A stretch of DNA of 43,624 bases from an uncultured Pelagibacteraceae bacterium (GTDB taxonomy: Bacteria; Pseudomonadota; Alphaproteobacteria; Pelagibacterales; Pelagibacteraceae): positions 1-43,624 of the forward strand of contig CACDCI010000004.1 in the NCBI GenBank assembly GCA_902551215.1, read 5' to 3'. The notes beneath the pieces were generated by a model. It was not told the DNA's origin. It was given only the letters and a program-made list of their open reading frames with translations, and ran no database searches. Positions 34,495 through 43,368 of the stretch are shown piece after piece; positions within the stretch are counted from its first letter, which is position 1, and each line of letters starts with the position of its first letter. The position numbers and the translations under genes are program-made.

Positions 34495-35646
34495 ATGAAT
34501 TTGAAGGATTGTCATAATTTTGATGACTTTCGCAAATTAGCAAAAAAAAAATTACCATCTCCAATTTTTCATTATATTGATGGTGGTTCTGATGATGAAG
34601 TTACTTTAAAGAGAAATACAGAAGCATTTAACGACTGTGATTTAATTCCAAATGTTTTAGCTGATGTAGGCAATATAGATTTATCTACAACAGTCTTAGG
34701 TCAAAAAATAGATTTTCCACTTTTTCTTTCGGCTACTGCTATGCATCGTCTCTATCATCATCATGGAGAAAGAGCTACAGCAAGAGCTGCAGAAAAGATG
34801 GGTACGATTTTTGGTACATCAACTATGGCAACTGTTAGTATTGAAGAAATTGGTGAATTAACTAAAGGTCCTAAGTTATTTCAACTTTATATTCACAGAG
34901 ACAGAGGACTTACCGATAATTTAATAGAAAGATGTAAAAAATCAAATTTTAATAGTATGTGTTTAACTGTTGATACTGTGATTGCAGGTAACAGAGAGCG
35001 AGATCGTAGAACAGGATTTTCAACTCCACCAAAATTAACTTTGGAAAGCTTACTAAGTTTTGCACTGCATCCTGGATGGACTTTAAATAATTTATTTCAT
35101 GAAAAATTTAAGTTGGCAAATATTATTCATATGACTGAAAAAGGAAGTAGCATTGATAAATCAGTTATAGATTATATTAATGAACAATTTGATCCTTCTA
35201 TGAATTGGAAAGATGCTGAATACTGTGTAAAAAAATGGAATGGTCCTTTTGCATTAAAGGGAGTTATGTCTGTTGAGGATGCCAAGAAAGCTATTGATAT
35301 TGGATGTACTGCAATAATAATTTCAAATCATGGAGGAAGACAACTAGATGGCTCAAGAGCACCTTTTGATCAACTTGCTGAAATTGTTGATGCTGTTGGA
35401 GATAAAATAGAAGTGATTTTAGATGGAGGAGTTAGAAGAGGAACTCATGTTTTAAAAGCATTATCTTTAGGTGCAAAAGCATGTAGTTTTGGTAAAGGAC
35501 AATTATTTGCTTTAGCTGCTGGAGGACAAAAGGGTGTTGAGGCAATATTAAAAAAAATGAAAGAAGAAATTTATCGCGATATGACACTAATGGGATGTAA
35601 ATCAATTAATGAACTAAATAGATCTAAAGTAGTATTTAGAAAATAA
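34495..35646 (+). CDS. lldD: FMN-dependent alpha-hydroxyacid dehydrogenase (L-lactate dehydrogenase-like)
   Basis: The 383-residue TIM barrel has the complete family active site. FHYIDGGSDDE is at 25-35, LFQLYIHRDR at 128-137 holds Tyr132, LTVDTVIAGNRERD carries the substrate arginine, Lys255 is in ALKGVMS, and the catalytic His279 and Arg282 are in SNHGGRQLDGS. ILDGGVRRGTHVLKALSLGA binds the FMN phosphate. It oxidises L-lactate or a related 2-hydroxyacid to the keto acid, passing electrons to the membrane pool. Its neighbours (glcDEF and a TakP-like transporter) fit a hydroxyacid role. Glycolate or mandelate as substrate cannot be excluded. Confidence 0.9.
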   Translation: MNLKDCHNFDDFRKLAKKKLPSPIFHYIDGGSDDEVTLKRNTEAFNDCDLIPNVLADVGNIDLSTTVLGQKIDFPLFLSATAMHRLYHHHGERATARAAEKMGTIFGTSTMATVSIEEIGELTKGPKLFQLYIHRDRGLTDNLIERCKKSNFNSMCLTVDTVIAGNRERDRRTGFSTPPKLTLESLLSFALHPGWTLNNLFHEKFKLANIIHMTEKGSSIDKSVIDYINEQFDPSMNWKDAEYCVKKWNGPFALKGVMSVEDAKKAIDIGCTAIIISNHGGRQLDGSRAPFDQLAEIVDAVGDKIEVILDGGVRRGTHVLKALSLGAKACSFGKGQLFALAAGGQKGVEAILKKMKEEIYRDMTLMGCKSINELNRSKVVFRK

Positions 35647-35657
35647 AAAAAATTAAA

Positions 35658-36821
35658 ATGAAATTAGCAAAGAACCTAGAAAGATTAGGAACTGAATCTG
35701 CTTTTAAAATATTAGCAGAAGCAAAAAAACTTGAAAGCGAAGGAAAAGAAATAATCCATTTAAGTTTAGGACAACCTGATTTTAAAACACCAAAGCATAT
35801 AGTTTATGCTGCAAAAAAAGCTTTAGATGATGGTCATCATGGTTATGTTTTGCCAAATGGAACAATTGAATGCAGAAAAGCAGTTACCAGAAAGATAAAA
35901 AATCTTTATAATGCAGAAATTGACCCTAGTAGAGTAATTATTATGCCTGGGGGCAAACCCACAATGTATTATGCAATAACACTGTTTGGTGAACCCGGAA
36001 CAGAAATAATATATCCCGATCCAGGATTTCCAATTTATGAGTCCATGATAAACTATACTGGTGCAAAAGCAGTTCCAATAAACATTCTTGAAAATAATGA
36101 TTTTTCAATGAATCCAGAAAAAATATTGTCTTTAATTAATGATAAAACACGGTTGATAATTTTAAATAATCCAAACAATCCAACAGGTGGATTTACTGAA
36201 AAAAGTAAAATTGATCAACTTGCCGAAGGTTTAAAAAAATTTCCTAATGTTGCAATTTTAAGTGATGAAATTTATAGCAGGCAAATTTTTGATAATAAAA
36301 AAATGGCAACTTTTTTTGATTATCCTGAGTTATATAATAGGTTAATCGTGCTTGATGGCTGGAGTAAAGCTTATTCAATGACTGGATGGAGGTTAGGATG
36401 GGGAGTATGGCCAGAAGATCTAGTAGAATATGTAATAAAGTTTTGTGTAAATAATCATTCTTGTGTAAATGCTGCTATTCAATTTGGAGGCATTGCAGCG
36501 TTAGATGGATCAGATGATTTTATAAACATGATGATGGAAAAATTTACAAAAAGAAGAAAAATTATTTTTGAAGGATTAAATAATATTAAAGGAATTGAAT
36601 GTAGTTTGCCTGGAGGTGGATTTTATGCTTTTCCAAAAGTTATTGGTACTGGAATGAATGGACAAGAATTTGCAAAAAAATGTCTTCATGAAGCTGGTGT
36701 TGCAATTGTCCCAGGTGTAGCTTTTGGTAAAAAAGCAAATGATTATGTTAGATTTAGTTTTGCAGCGTCACAAAATGATATTTCTAAAGCTTTAGAAAAG
36801 ATAAGAAAAATGTTAGGCTAG
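35658..36821 (+). CDS. Class I/II PLP-dependent aminotransferase
   Basis: The 387-residue protein has the fold-type I signatures: LSLGQPDFKTPKHI (residues 36-49), NNPNNPTGG with the pyridine-contacting Asn, LSDEIYSRQIF, and DGWSKAYSMTGWRLGWG with the Schiff-base lysine. A C-terminal YVRFSFA arginine binds the substrate carboxylate. It resembles the AspC/AlaT-type subfamily Ib. Lying between lldD and glcD, it may transaminate the keto acid products (pyruvate or glyoxylate), which would make alanine or glycine; this is inference. Confidence 0.9.
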   Translation: MKLAKNLERLGTESAFKILAEAKKLESEGKEIIHLSLGQPDFKTPKHIVYAAKKALDDGHHGYVLPNGTIECRKAVTRKIKNLYNAEIDPSRVIIMPGGKPTMYYAITLFGEPGTEIIYPDPGFPIYESMINYTGAKAVPINILENNDFSMNPEKILSLINDKTRLIILNNPNNPTGGFTEKSKIDQLAEGLKKFPNVAILSDEIYSRQIFDNKKMATFFDYPELYNRLIVLDGWSKAYSMTGWRLGWGVWPEDLVEYVIKFCVNNHSCVNAAIQFGGIAALDGSDDFINMMMEKFTKRRKIIFEGLNNIKGIECSLPGGGFYAFPKVIGTGMNGQEFAKKCLHEAGVAIVPGVAFGKKANDYVRFSFAASQNDISKALEKIRKMLG

Positions 36822-36829
36822 AAAGCCTA

Positions 36830-38326
36830 ATGAGTAATATAGCGTTACCAGAGATAGATCAATCAACTATTAATAAAAAAGAATATATTTTTAAGAAATT
36901 AAAAAAATTAACTTCTTCAGAAAATGTATTGAGTCATGAAGCTGAAATAAAACCTTATGAAACAGATGCTTTATCGGCTTATAAACAAAAACCCTTATGT
37001 GTTGTGTTGCCTGAAAATACAGAAGAAATAAGTAATATTTTAAAATTTTGTTATAAAGAAAATATTAAAGTTATTCCAAGAGGTGCTGGTACAGGTTTAT
37101 CAGGAGGTTCTTTACCTCTTCAAGATGCCGTACTTATTAGTCTGACAAAATTTAATAAAATTTTGGAAATAGATTTTGAAAATAAATGTGTAGTTGCTCA
37201 ACCAGGTGTAACAAATTTATCTATTACTCATGCAGTGCAACATAAAGGATTTTATTATGCCCCAGACCCATCCAGTCAACTAGCTTGCTCAATTGGAGGA
37301 AACGTAGCTGAAAATTCAGGAGGTGTACACTCTTTAAAATATGGAACAACAACAAATAATATTCTTGGAGTTGAAATTGTTCTAATGGACGGAACAATTT
37401 GTAGGCTTGGAGGAAAAACTTTGGACCAAGAAGGCTATGATATGCTTGGTTTAATTTGTGGATCAGAAGGCTTGTTAGGAGTTATTACCGAGGTGACTGT
37501 AAAAATATTAAAAAAACCACAAACAGTTAGAGCTGCATTAATAGGGTTTCCAAGTCATGAGGACGGAGGAAACTGCGTGTCAGAGATAATTGCTAATGGC
37601 ATTGTCCCTGCTGGCATGGAGATAATGGATAAAGCTTTAATTATAGCTACAGACAATTTTAGCAAAGCAGGCTATCCAAGAAATGTCGAACTTTTATTGA
37701 TAGTTGAATTAGATGGAACCGCTTCTGAGGTAGATGAATTAATAAATAAGGTAAGTGAAATTAGTAAAAAAAATAATTCTTTAAACATAAAAATAAGCAA
37801 GAACGAAGCTGAAAGATTATCTTTCTGGATTGGACGAAAAGCCGCTTTTCCAGCTTGTGGAGCAATGGCTCCTGACTATTATTGTATGGATGGTTCAATC
37901 CCAAGAGGAAAATTAGCAGCAGCTTTGAAAGAAATAAATGAATTATCAAAAAAATATAATTTGCCTGTTGCTAATTGTTTTCATGCTGGTGATGGAAATT
38001 TACATCCTTTAATTATGTTTGATGGAAACAAAGAAGAGGAATTAAAAAAAACAGAAGAATTTGGTGCTGAAATTTTAAAAATGTGCGTAAGATTTGGTGG
38101 AGTTTTAACTGGTGAGCATGGAGTGGGAGTTGAGAAAAGAGAACTTATGTGTGAAATGTTTAATGATAACGATATTCAACAACAATTGAGTATTAAAAAG
38201 TCTTTAGACAATAAAAATTTGTTAAATCCTGGAAAAGTTTATCCAATATTAAGAAAATGTGCAGAGGAAGGAAGGGTTCATGTCCACAGAGGAGAAGAAA
38301 AATTTCCAGACATTCCAAGATTCTAA
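36830..38326 (+). CDS. glcD: Glycolate oxidase FAD subunit GlcD
   Basis: The 498-residue flavoprotein has the FAD-binding PCMH domain, with PYETDALSAYKQKPLCVVLP, IPRGAGTGLSGGSLP, DPSSQLACSIGGNVAENSGG and YDMLGLICGSEGLLGVITE. The C-terminal FAD-oxidase domain has CFHAGDGNLHP and FGGVLTGEHGVGVEKRE. With GlcE and GlcF it oxidises glycolate (and often lactate) to glyoxylate. glcE starts inside its 3' end. Confidence 0.95.
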   Translation: MSNIALPEIDQSTINKKEYIFKKLKKLTSSENVLSHEAEIKPYETDALSAYKQKPLCVVLPENTEEISNILKFCYKENIKVIPRGAGTGLSGGSLPLQDAVLISLTKFNKILEIDFENKCVVAQPGVTNLSITHAVQHKGFYYAPDPSSQLACSIGGNVAENSGGVHSLKYGTTTNNILGVEIVLMDGTICRLGGKTLDQEGYDMLGLICGSEGLLGVITEVTVKILKKPQTVRAALIGFPSHEDGGNCVSEIIANGIVPAGMEIMDKALIIATDNFSKAGYPRNVELLLIVELDGTASEVDELINKVSEISKKNNSLNIKISKNEAERLSFWIGRKAAFPACGAMAPDYYCMDGSIPRGKLAAALKEINELSKKYNLPVANCFHAGDGNLHPLIMFDGNKEEELKKTEEFGAEILKMCVRFGGVLTGEHGVGVEKRELMCEMFNDNDIQQQLSIKKSLDNKNLLNPGKVYPILRKCAEEGRVHVHRGEEKFPDIPRF

Positions 38327-39560
38327 TAATGTTTATAAGCCATTAGATGAAAGAGAAGCTTCAAACTTTGTAAAAGAAGTTTATAGCAAAAATTTACCAA
38401 TAGAAATAATAGGAACAAATTCAAAAAATTATATTGGTAATAAGTTACAGTGTGCAAAAGTATTAGATCTTTCAAATTTGTCTGGAATTGTAGAGTATCT
38501 TCCTGAGGAACTTTATATTAAAGTAAAAGCTTGCACTCCTATAAGTTTAATTGAGGAAGCTTTAGAAAAAAATAATCAACAACTAGCATTTGAACCTATT
38601 GATTTTGGATATATAAAAAATTTCAAATCAAATAAGGGCACAGCTGCTGGCCAACTCTCATGTAATTTTTCAGGCTCTAGAAGATTTAAGGTAGGGAGTA
38701 TAAGAGATCATGTTCTTGGATTTAAAGGTATAAATGGAAAAGGAGATATAATTAAATCTGGAGGAACAGTTGTAAAAAATGTTACTGGATACGATCTATC
38801 AAAATTAGTTACCGGATCTTTTGGAACATTAGTTGCTCTTACTGAAATTACTTTTAAAGTATTGCCTGTAAAAGACTCAATAAATACAATAGCTATATAT
38901 ACCGAAGATAATAAAATCGTTAGAAAGATTTTTGATCAATTACTTAGTTCAAGCAATGAAATATCAGGTTCAGTTTATATACCAAATGAACCAAAAAATA
39001 ATAATTATACAATAAATAGAGAAAAAATTTTAAAGTTTAATGATTTGAAAAGCGAAGAACCTTTTTTGGCTTTAAGAATCGAAGGTTCAAAAAAGTCAAT
39101 TGAAGAAAGAAGTAAAGAAATTTTTAAAGAACTTGAATTGCAAAAAATGAAAACTTCTATACTTGATTTTTATCAATCTAAATTATTTTGGGAAAAAATT
39201 AACAATATTGAACTATTTTCTGGAACAAAAAATAATTTATTAAGAGCAGTAATTCCACCTGCGAAAAGTTTAGATTTAATGAAACATCTCAAAAACAATT
39301 TTAAATATTATATTGATTGGTGTGGTTCATTATTTTGGTTAGAAGTATTAGATAATGAAAATGAAAAAATTGAAGAAATTAAAAGTATAGTTGTTAAATT
39401 AGGTGGATATTTGACTATTATAAAAAATTCAGAAAATTTTACTTCTGATATAGATCTTTTTACAATTAATAATACACGATTACTTTTAAGCAAAAAAATC
39501 AAAGAAAGTTTTGATCCAAAAAATTTATTAAATCCAGGAAAAATGTATAGAGAAGTATAA
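38280..39560 (+). CDS. glcE: Glycolate oxidase subunit GlcE
   Basis: The 426-residue protein is a second FAD-binding PCMH protein, lacking the glycine-rich GAGTGLSGG loop of GlcD but with KGTAAGQLSCNFSGSRR, RDHVLGFKGINGKG and GGTVVKNVTGYDLSKLVTGS, which are GlcE-typical. The frame is open from a GTG at 38259, but the ATG at 38280 is chosen because AGGAAGGAAGG lies a few bases before it. This start overlaps glcD by 47 bases. The final A of its TAA stop is the first base of the glcF ATG. Confidence 0.92.
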   Translation: MSTEEKKNFQTFQDSNNVYKPLDEREASNFVKEVYSKNLPIEIIGTNSKNYIGNKLQCAKVLDLSNLSGIVEYLPEELYIKVKACTPISLIEEALEKNNQQLAFEPIDFGYIKNFKSNKGTAAGQLSCNFSGSRRFKVGSIRDHVLGFKGINGKGDIIKSGGTVVKNVTGYDLSKLVTGSFGTLVALTEITFKVLPVKDSINTIAIYTEDNKIVRKIFDQLLSSSNEISGSVYIPNEPKNNNYTINREKILKFNDLKSEEPFLALRIEGSKKSIEERSKEIFKELELQKMKTSILDFYQSKLFWEKINNIELFSGTKNNLLRAVIPPAKSLDLMKHLKNNFKYYIDWCGSLFWLEVLDNENEKIEEIKSIVVKLGGYLTIIKNSENFTSDIDLFTINNTRLLLSKKIKESFDPKNLLNPGKMYREV

Positions 39561-40855
39561 TGCAAACAAATTTCAGTGAAGAGCAGCTTAAAATTGAAGA
39601 CAATAAATCTGCAGAAAAGATATTTAAGAAATGTGTTCATTGCGGCATGTGCAATGCAACATGCCCAACATTTAATTTGTTAGGAGATGAGTTAGATGGT
39701 CCAAGAGGCAGGATATATTTAATTCAAGATATGCTTGAAAATGAAAGGAAACCAACATCTAATGTTGTTAAACATATCGATCGTTGTTTATCTTGTTATA
39801 GCTGTATGACTACTTGTCCGGCCGGTGTAAACTACATGCATTTAATTGATCATGGTCGAAAATATATTGAAAAAAATTATGAAAGACCTTTTTTTGACAG
39901 AATAATTAGAAATTTTTTGTCTAAAATACTTCCTGATTCAAAATTATTTAAATTATCAATTTTACTAGCAAAATTAGGAAAACCTTTTAAATTTTTATTT
40001 CCTTCAAAAATAAAAAATATGTTGGATTTAATGCCAACATCATTTCCAAAAAAAGCTTTTAAAACAAAAGAGATTTATAAAACTAAAAATAAAAAAAGAA
40101 TTGCTCGAGTTGCTTTATTAACTGGATGTGTTCAAAAAGAAATATCTCCACAAATAAATGAATCAACAATTAGAATATTAAATAGACATGGTGTCGAAGT
40201 TGTAGTTCCAGAAAAAATAAGATGTTGTGGATCTTTAAATCATCATTTGGGAAAAAATGATGAAGCTCATCAAGACTTTATAAATAACATTAATATTTGG
40301 TATGATGAAAATTTAAAAGGTAACTTAGATGCTATTTTATCAAATACATCTGGCTGTGGAACAACAATGAAAGATTATGCATTTATATTTAGAGACGACA
40401 AAAAAATGAAGAAAAAAGCAAAAAAAATATCTGAATTAACAAAAGATGTATCTGAATATTTATCTGAAAATTTAAATCTGAAATTTAAAAAAAAAGAAAA
40501 AAAACTTAGGATTGCTTATCATTCAGCATGCTCTATGCAACATGGTCAAAAAGTACATTCACAACCTATCAACTTGCTTGAAAAAACTAAAAATGAAATT
40601 TTAGAAATTCCTGAAGGACATATATGTTGTGGGTCAGCTGGAACATATAATATTTTACAGTCAAAAATTGCTAAACAATTATTGAAAAACAAAGTAAGCA
40701 ATATAGAAAGTTTAAAACCTCAAATTATTTCTACAGGAAATATTGGGTGCATCACTCAAATTAGAAATGGTACAAATATTCCCATACTTCATACCATCGA
40801 ATTATTAGATTGGTATACAGGAGGACCAAAGCCAAAAATTTTAAATAAATTATGA
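39560..40855 (+). CDS. glcF: Glycolate oxidase iron-sulfur subunit GlcF
   Basis: The 431-residue protein has two 4Fe-4S motifs, CVHCGMCNATCPTF and CLSCYSCMTTCPAG, followed by two CCG domains with IRCCGSLNHHLG and HICCGSAGTYNIL. It passes electrons from the GlcDE flavins to the quinone pool. The start codon overlaps the glcE stop by one base, and its own stop overlaps the ATG of a small gene. Confidence 0.95.
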   Translation: MQTNFSEEQLKIEDNKSAEKIFKKCVHCGMCNATCPTFNLLGDELDGPRGRIYLIQDMLENERKPTSNVVKHIDRCLSCYSCMTTCPAGVNYMHLIDHGRKYIEKNYERPFFDRIIRNFLSKILPDSKLFKLSILLAKLGKPFKFLFPSKIKNMLDLMPTSFPKKAFKTKEIYKTKNKKRIARVALLTGCVQKEISPQINESTIRILNRHGVEVVVPEKIRCCGSLNHHLGKNDEAHQDFINNINIWYDENLKGNLDAILSNTSGCGTTMKDYAFIFRDDKKMKKKAKKISELTKDVSEYLSENLNLKFKKKEKKLRIAYHSACSMQHGQKVHSQPINLLEKTKNEILEIPEGHICCGSAGTYNILQSKIAKQLLKNKVSNIESLKPQIISTGNIGCITQIRNGTNIPILHTIELLDWYTGGPKPKILNKL

Positions 40856-41031
40856 AAAAAGTTTTAATTAAAGACGATAAAGGTAAGGAAATAGAAGTTG
40901 ATTTACTTAAATTTATTAATCACATAAATAAATTTCATAAAACTGGAACAACTATTCACGATGAGAATGGTCACTATTTTACTGTGAACGATAATTTTAG
41001 AAAAAGATTAAAAGAAATGTTGGAGATTTAA
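40852..41031 (+). CDS. Small uncharacterised protein (59 residues) at the end of the glc operon
   Basis: An ATG at 40852 overlaps the glcF stop (ATGA) and opens a 59-codon frame ending at 41031. The protein starts MKKVLIKDDKGKEIEVDLLK and contains two short histidine stretches (INHINKFHKTG and TIHDENGHYF), with a charged C terminus RKRLKEMLEI. It has no cysteines, signal peptide or membrane helix. No family is recognised. The overlap and frame quality suggest it is translated. The 128 bases from here to the TRAP gene show no clear promoter or structure beyond a short ACAA/TTGT hairpin. Confidence 0.65.
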   Translation: MKKVLIKDDKGKEIEVDLLKFINHINKFHKTGTTIHDENGHYFTVNDNFRKRLKEMLEI

Positions 41032-41159
41032 TACAATTGAAAGTTGTAATACTTTAAAATTCTATTCTTTTAGTGATTTTTATTAGTTGAATTATCAAGA
41101 CTCTTAAAAGTTTCTATGTTTAAATATTGTCAAGTTAATTAACAAAGAGGGGAAGACAT

Positions 41160-42290
41160 ATGTCAAAGAAAACTAAAACGTTAAAAGGAAAAACTCCTTC
41201 TAGACGTAAGTTTATGAAAGCTGCTGCTGCAACTGGTGTTGCTGCTGTTGCTGCATCATCTTTAGCTGCTCCAGCTGTTGCTGCTGAAAGAGTAGAAGCT
41301 GCGATGGTAGCTACTTGGCCAAGAGATTTTCCTGGTTTAGGTACAGGCGCACAAAGATTTGCAAAAAGACTAGCTGATATGAGTGACGGACGTATACAAG
41401 TTACTTATTATGCATCTGGAGAAAGAGTAAAAGCATTTGACTCATTTGATGAAGTTGCATCAGGTAACTCACAAATGTATCATGCTGCAGACTACTACTG
41501 GGTTAAAAAACACCCAGCTTTTGGATACTTTACAGCATGTCCATTTGGTTTTACTTACTCAGAAATAAACGCTTGGATCCACCATGGTGGTGGTCAGGAG
41601 CTTTGGGATGAACTATGTGATGATTATGGAACTCAAAGTTTTATTGCTGGTAACACAGGAGTTCAAATGGGTGGTTGGTTTAATAAAAAAATTAGATCAG
41701 CTAATGACTTTAAAGGTTTAAAAATGCGTATGCCTGGATTAGGTGGACAAGTTCTTGGAAAACTTGGTGGTTCTCCAATTTCACTTCCTGGTGGACAAAT
41801 TTATGAAAACCTTGTTTCAGGAGCAATTGATGCAACTGAATGGGTAGGTCCTTGGAACGATGAAGCTATGAAGTTTCATGAAGCTGCTAAATACTATTAC
41901 TATCCTGGTATGCACGAGCCTGGTTCGATGTTAGCATGTGGTGTTAACAAATCATGGTTTACAAGCTTAACAAAATCAGATCAGCTGACAATTAAAACTG
42001 CATGTGCTTGGGCAGATGAAATTACGATGGCAGAGTATAATGCTAAAAATGGTGCTGCATTAGCTCGTCTAGTAAATGATCATGGTGTTAAACTTGAGAA
42101 ATTTAATGATAAAGTTTATGACGCTTTTGCTAAAGGTGCTGCTGAAGTTTATGATGAAGTTCAGCAACATAGTGATCTTGCTGCAAGAACGCATAAAGCT
42201 TTTGTTAAAGCTCGAAAAGAAATTGGTGCTTGGACTAACTTGTCTGACTCACCATATATTCAGCAAAGAAATAGAGCTTTAGGAATTTAA
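41160..42290 (+). CDS. TRAP transporter substrate-binding protein, TakP-like (probable 2-oxoacid or lactate binder)
   Basis: The 376-residue protein has a twin-arginine signal (SRRKFM at 14-19, Ala-rich core, cleavage near AVAAE at 39-43), so it is folded before export. The mature protein closely follows TakP, the Rhodobacter 2-oxoacid-binding DctP, in YYWVKKHPAF, AWIHHGGG, GNTGVQMGGWF (164-174), LKMRMPG with Arg190, IDATEWVGPWND (223-234) and YYYYPG. A GAGGGGAAG ribosome binding site precedes the ATG and codon use is less AT-driven than in neighbouring genes, pointing to high expression. Ligand is inferred from TakP and from lldD/glcDEF nearby. Confidence 0.88.
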   Translation: MSKKTKTLKGKTPSRRKFMKAAAATGVAAVAASSLAAPAVAAERVEAAMVATWPRDFPGLGTGAQRFAKRLADMSDGRIQVTYYASGERVKAFDSFDEVASGNSQMYHAADYYWVKKHPAFGYFTACPFGFTYSEINAWIHHGGGQELWDELCDDYGTQSFIAGNTGVQMGGWFNKKIRSANDFKGLKMRMPGLGGQVLGKLGGSPISLPGGQIYENLVSGAIDATEWVGPWNDEAMKFHEAAKYYYYPGMHEPGSMLACGVNKSWFTSLTKSDQLTIKTACAWADEITMAEYNAKNGAALARLVNDHGVKLEKFNDKVYDAFAKGAAEVYDEVQQHSDLAARTHKAFVKARKEIGAWTNLSDSPYIQQRNRALGI

Positions 42291-42321
42291 TAATTCTTAA
42301 GGTTAGAATAAAATTTGATAT

Positions 42322-42345
42322 AAGGGCCCTTTATTAAGGGCCCTT
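42322..42345 (+). terminator. Intercistronic terminator/attenuator after the TRAP binding protein
   Basis: Two copies of the self-complementary decamer AAGGGCCCTT (42322-42331 and 42336-42345) form a 10-bp stem with a 4-base loop, followed by TATTTT. It lies between dctP and dctQ and should let the binding protein be made in excess over the membrane subunits. Because each decamer is itself a palindrome, the signal reads the same on both strands. Confidence 0.8.
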
Positions 42346-42381
42346 TATTTTACCAGTTTTCTTAAATAGGGTTTTTATTTT

Positions 42382-43365
42382 ATGGTTACGAAAAACAACT
42401 TACCGATATTAATTAGAATATTTAGTTTTTCGATATTATCTATTACTTTTGTTTTTTTAATTAATAATGTTTTAACAATTTGGTTTGATTGGCCTGGTAT
42501 TAAACAATTATTTTCAAATTATGGTCTATTTGGATTTAAAAAGTTAGGTAAACCTTTAGAAGGGTCAGTATTAACTTTCGCTTTTATTCAATTATTTTTT
42601 TATTTTATTTCAGTATTGTTGGTAATTTTTTATGTATTTAGATCTATTAACCAAACTTTAGAATCTGATGCAGAAATTCTTACTAAATTTACAGCTTATA
42701 TTATTCGGTCTTCTTTTTGGGCAGTTTTGATCGTTGGAATTGCAGATGCAATAGTTTCATTTATGGTTGTTGAAAAATTAACTGGTCCAATCTTAGGTGA
42801 ATATTTGAGAGTAAAATTAGTTATTCCAAACTTTAGAATTACTTATGTTCATTTTCCTTTAATATTAATTTCATTTATCATTGGATATTTTACAAGATCT
42901 GTAGGTTTTATTTGGTTAGCAATTTTAGTTGTTGGTAGTGAATTTACAATTGTTTTATCCAGATTTATATTTGAGTATGAACAAGCTTTTCAAGGAGATT
43001 TAGTTCGTTTTTGGTATTCAGCTCTTTATCTTTTCGCTAGCGCATATGCTTTAATGCACGAAGGTCATGTAAGAGTTGATGTTTTATACACTGGGTTTAC
43101 TGAACGAAAAAAAGCTTGGACAAACTCTATAGGATCGTTGGTATTAGGAATTCCGCTTTGTCTGATTGTTATATTTTTGGGAATGAGTGGTAAAGCGAGT
43201 ATTATTAATGGTCCCGTTACTGCTTTTGAAATTACACAGCAAGGTTCTAATGGATTATATTTGCTTTATTTAATGGCAATATATTTAGCTGTTTTTGCCG
43301 TAAGTATGTTAACCCAATTTACTAGTTATTTTATGAGCAGCAGTCATAAACTTTTAAAAAATTAA
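42382..43365 (+). CDS. TRAP transporter small permease (DctQ) with long N-terminal extension
   Basis: The 327-residue protein has about eight hydrophobic segments. Residues about 150-315 look like a DctQ domain: IWLAILVVGSEFTIVLSRFI, then YLFASAYALMHEGHVRVDVLY with the HVRVDV signature, and two further helices. The first about 150 residues are extra and contain about four helices not found in ordinary DctQ proteins, which are usually near 160-200 residues. It supports the DctM permease in sodium-driven uptake. It lies after the dctP-dctQ terminator. Confidence 0.85.
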   Translation: MVTKNNLPILIRIFSFSILSITFVFLINNVLTIWFDWPGIKQLFSNYGLFGFKKLGKPLEGSVLTFAFIQLFFYFISVLLVIFYVFRSINQTLESDAEILTKFTAYIIRSSFWAVLIVGIADAIVSFMVVEKLTGPILGEYLRVKLVIPNFRITYVHFPLILISFIIGYFTRSVGFIWLAILVVGSEFTIVLSRFIFEYEQAFQGDLVRFWYSALYLFASAYALMHEGHVRVDVLYTGFTERKKAWTNSIGSLVLGIPLCLIVIFLGMSGKASIINGPVTAFEITQQGSNGLYLLYLMAIYLAVFAVSMLTQFTSYFMSSSHKLLKN

Positions 43366-43368
43366 ATT

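Noticed and set aside
38259-38279. GTG start for glcE
   Set aside because: The ATG at 38280 has a strong AGGAAGGAAGG site just upstream and gives a better GlcE start.
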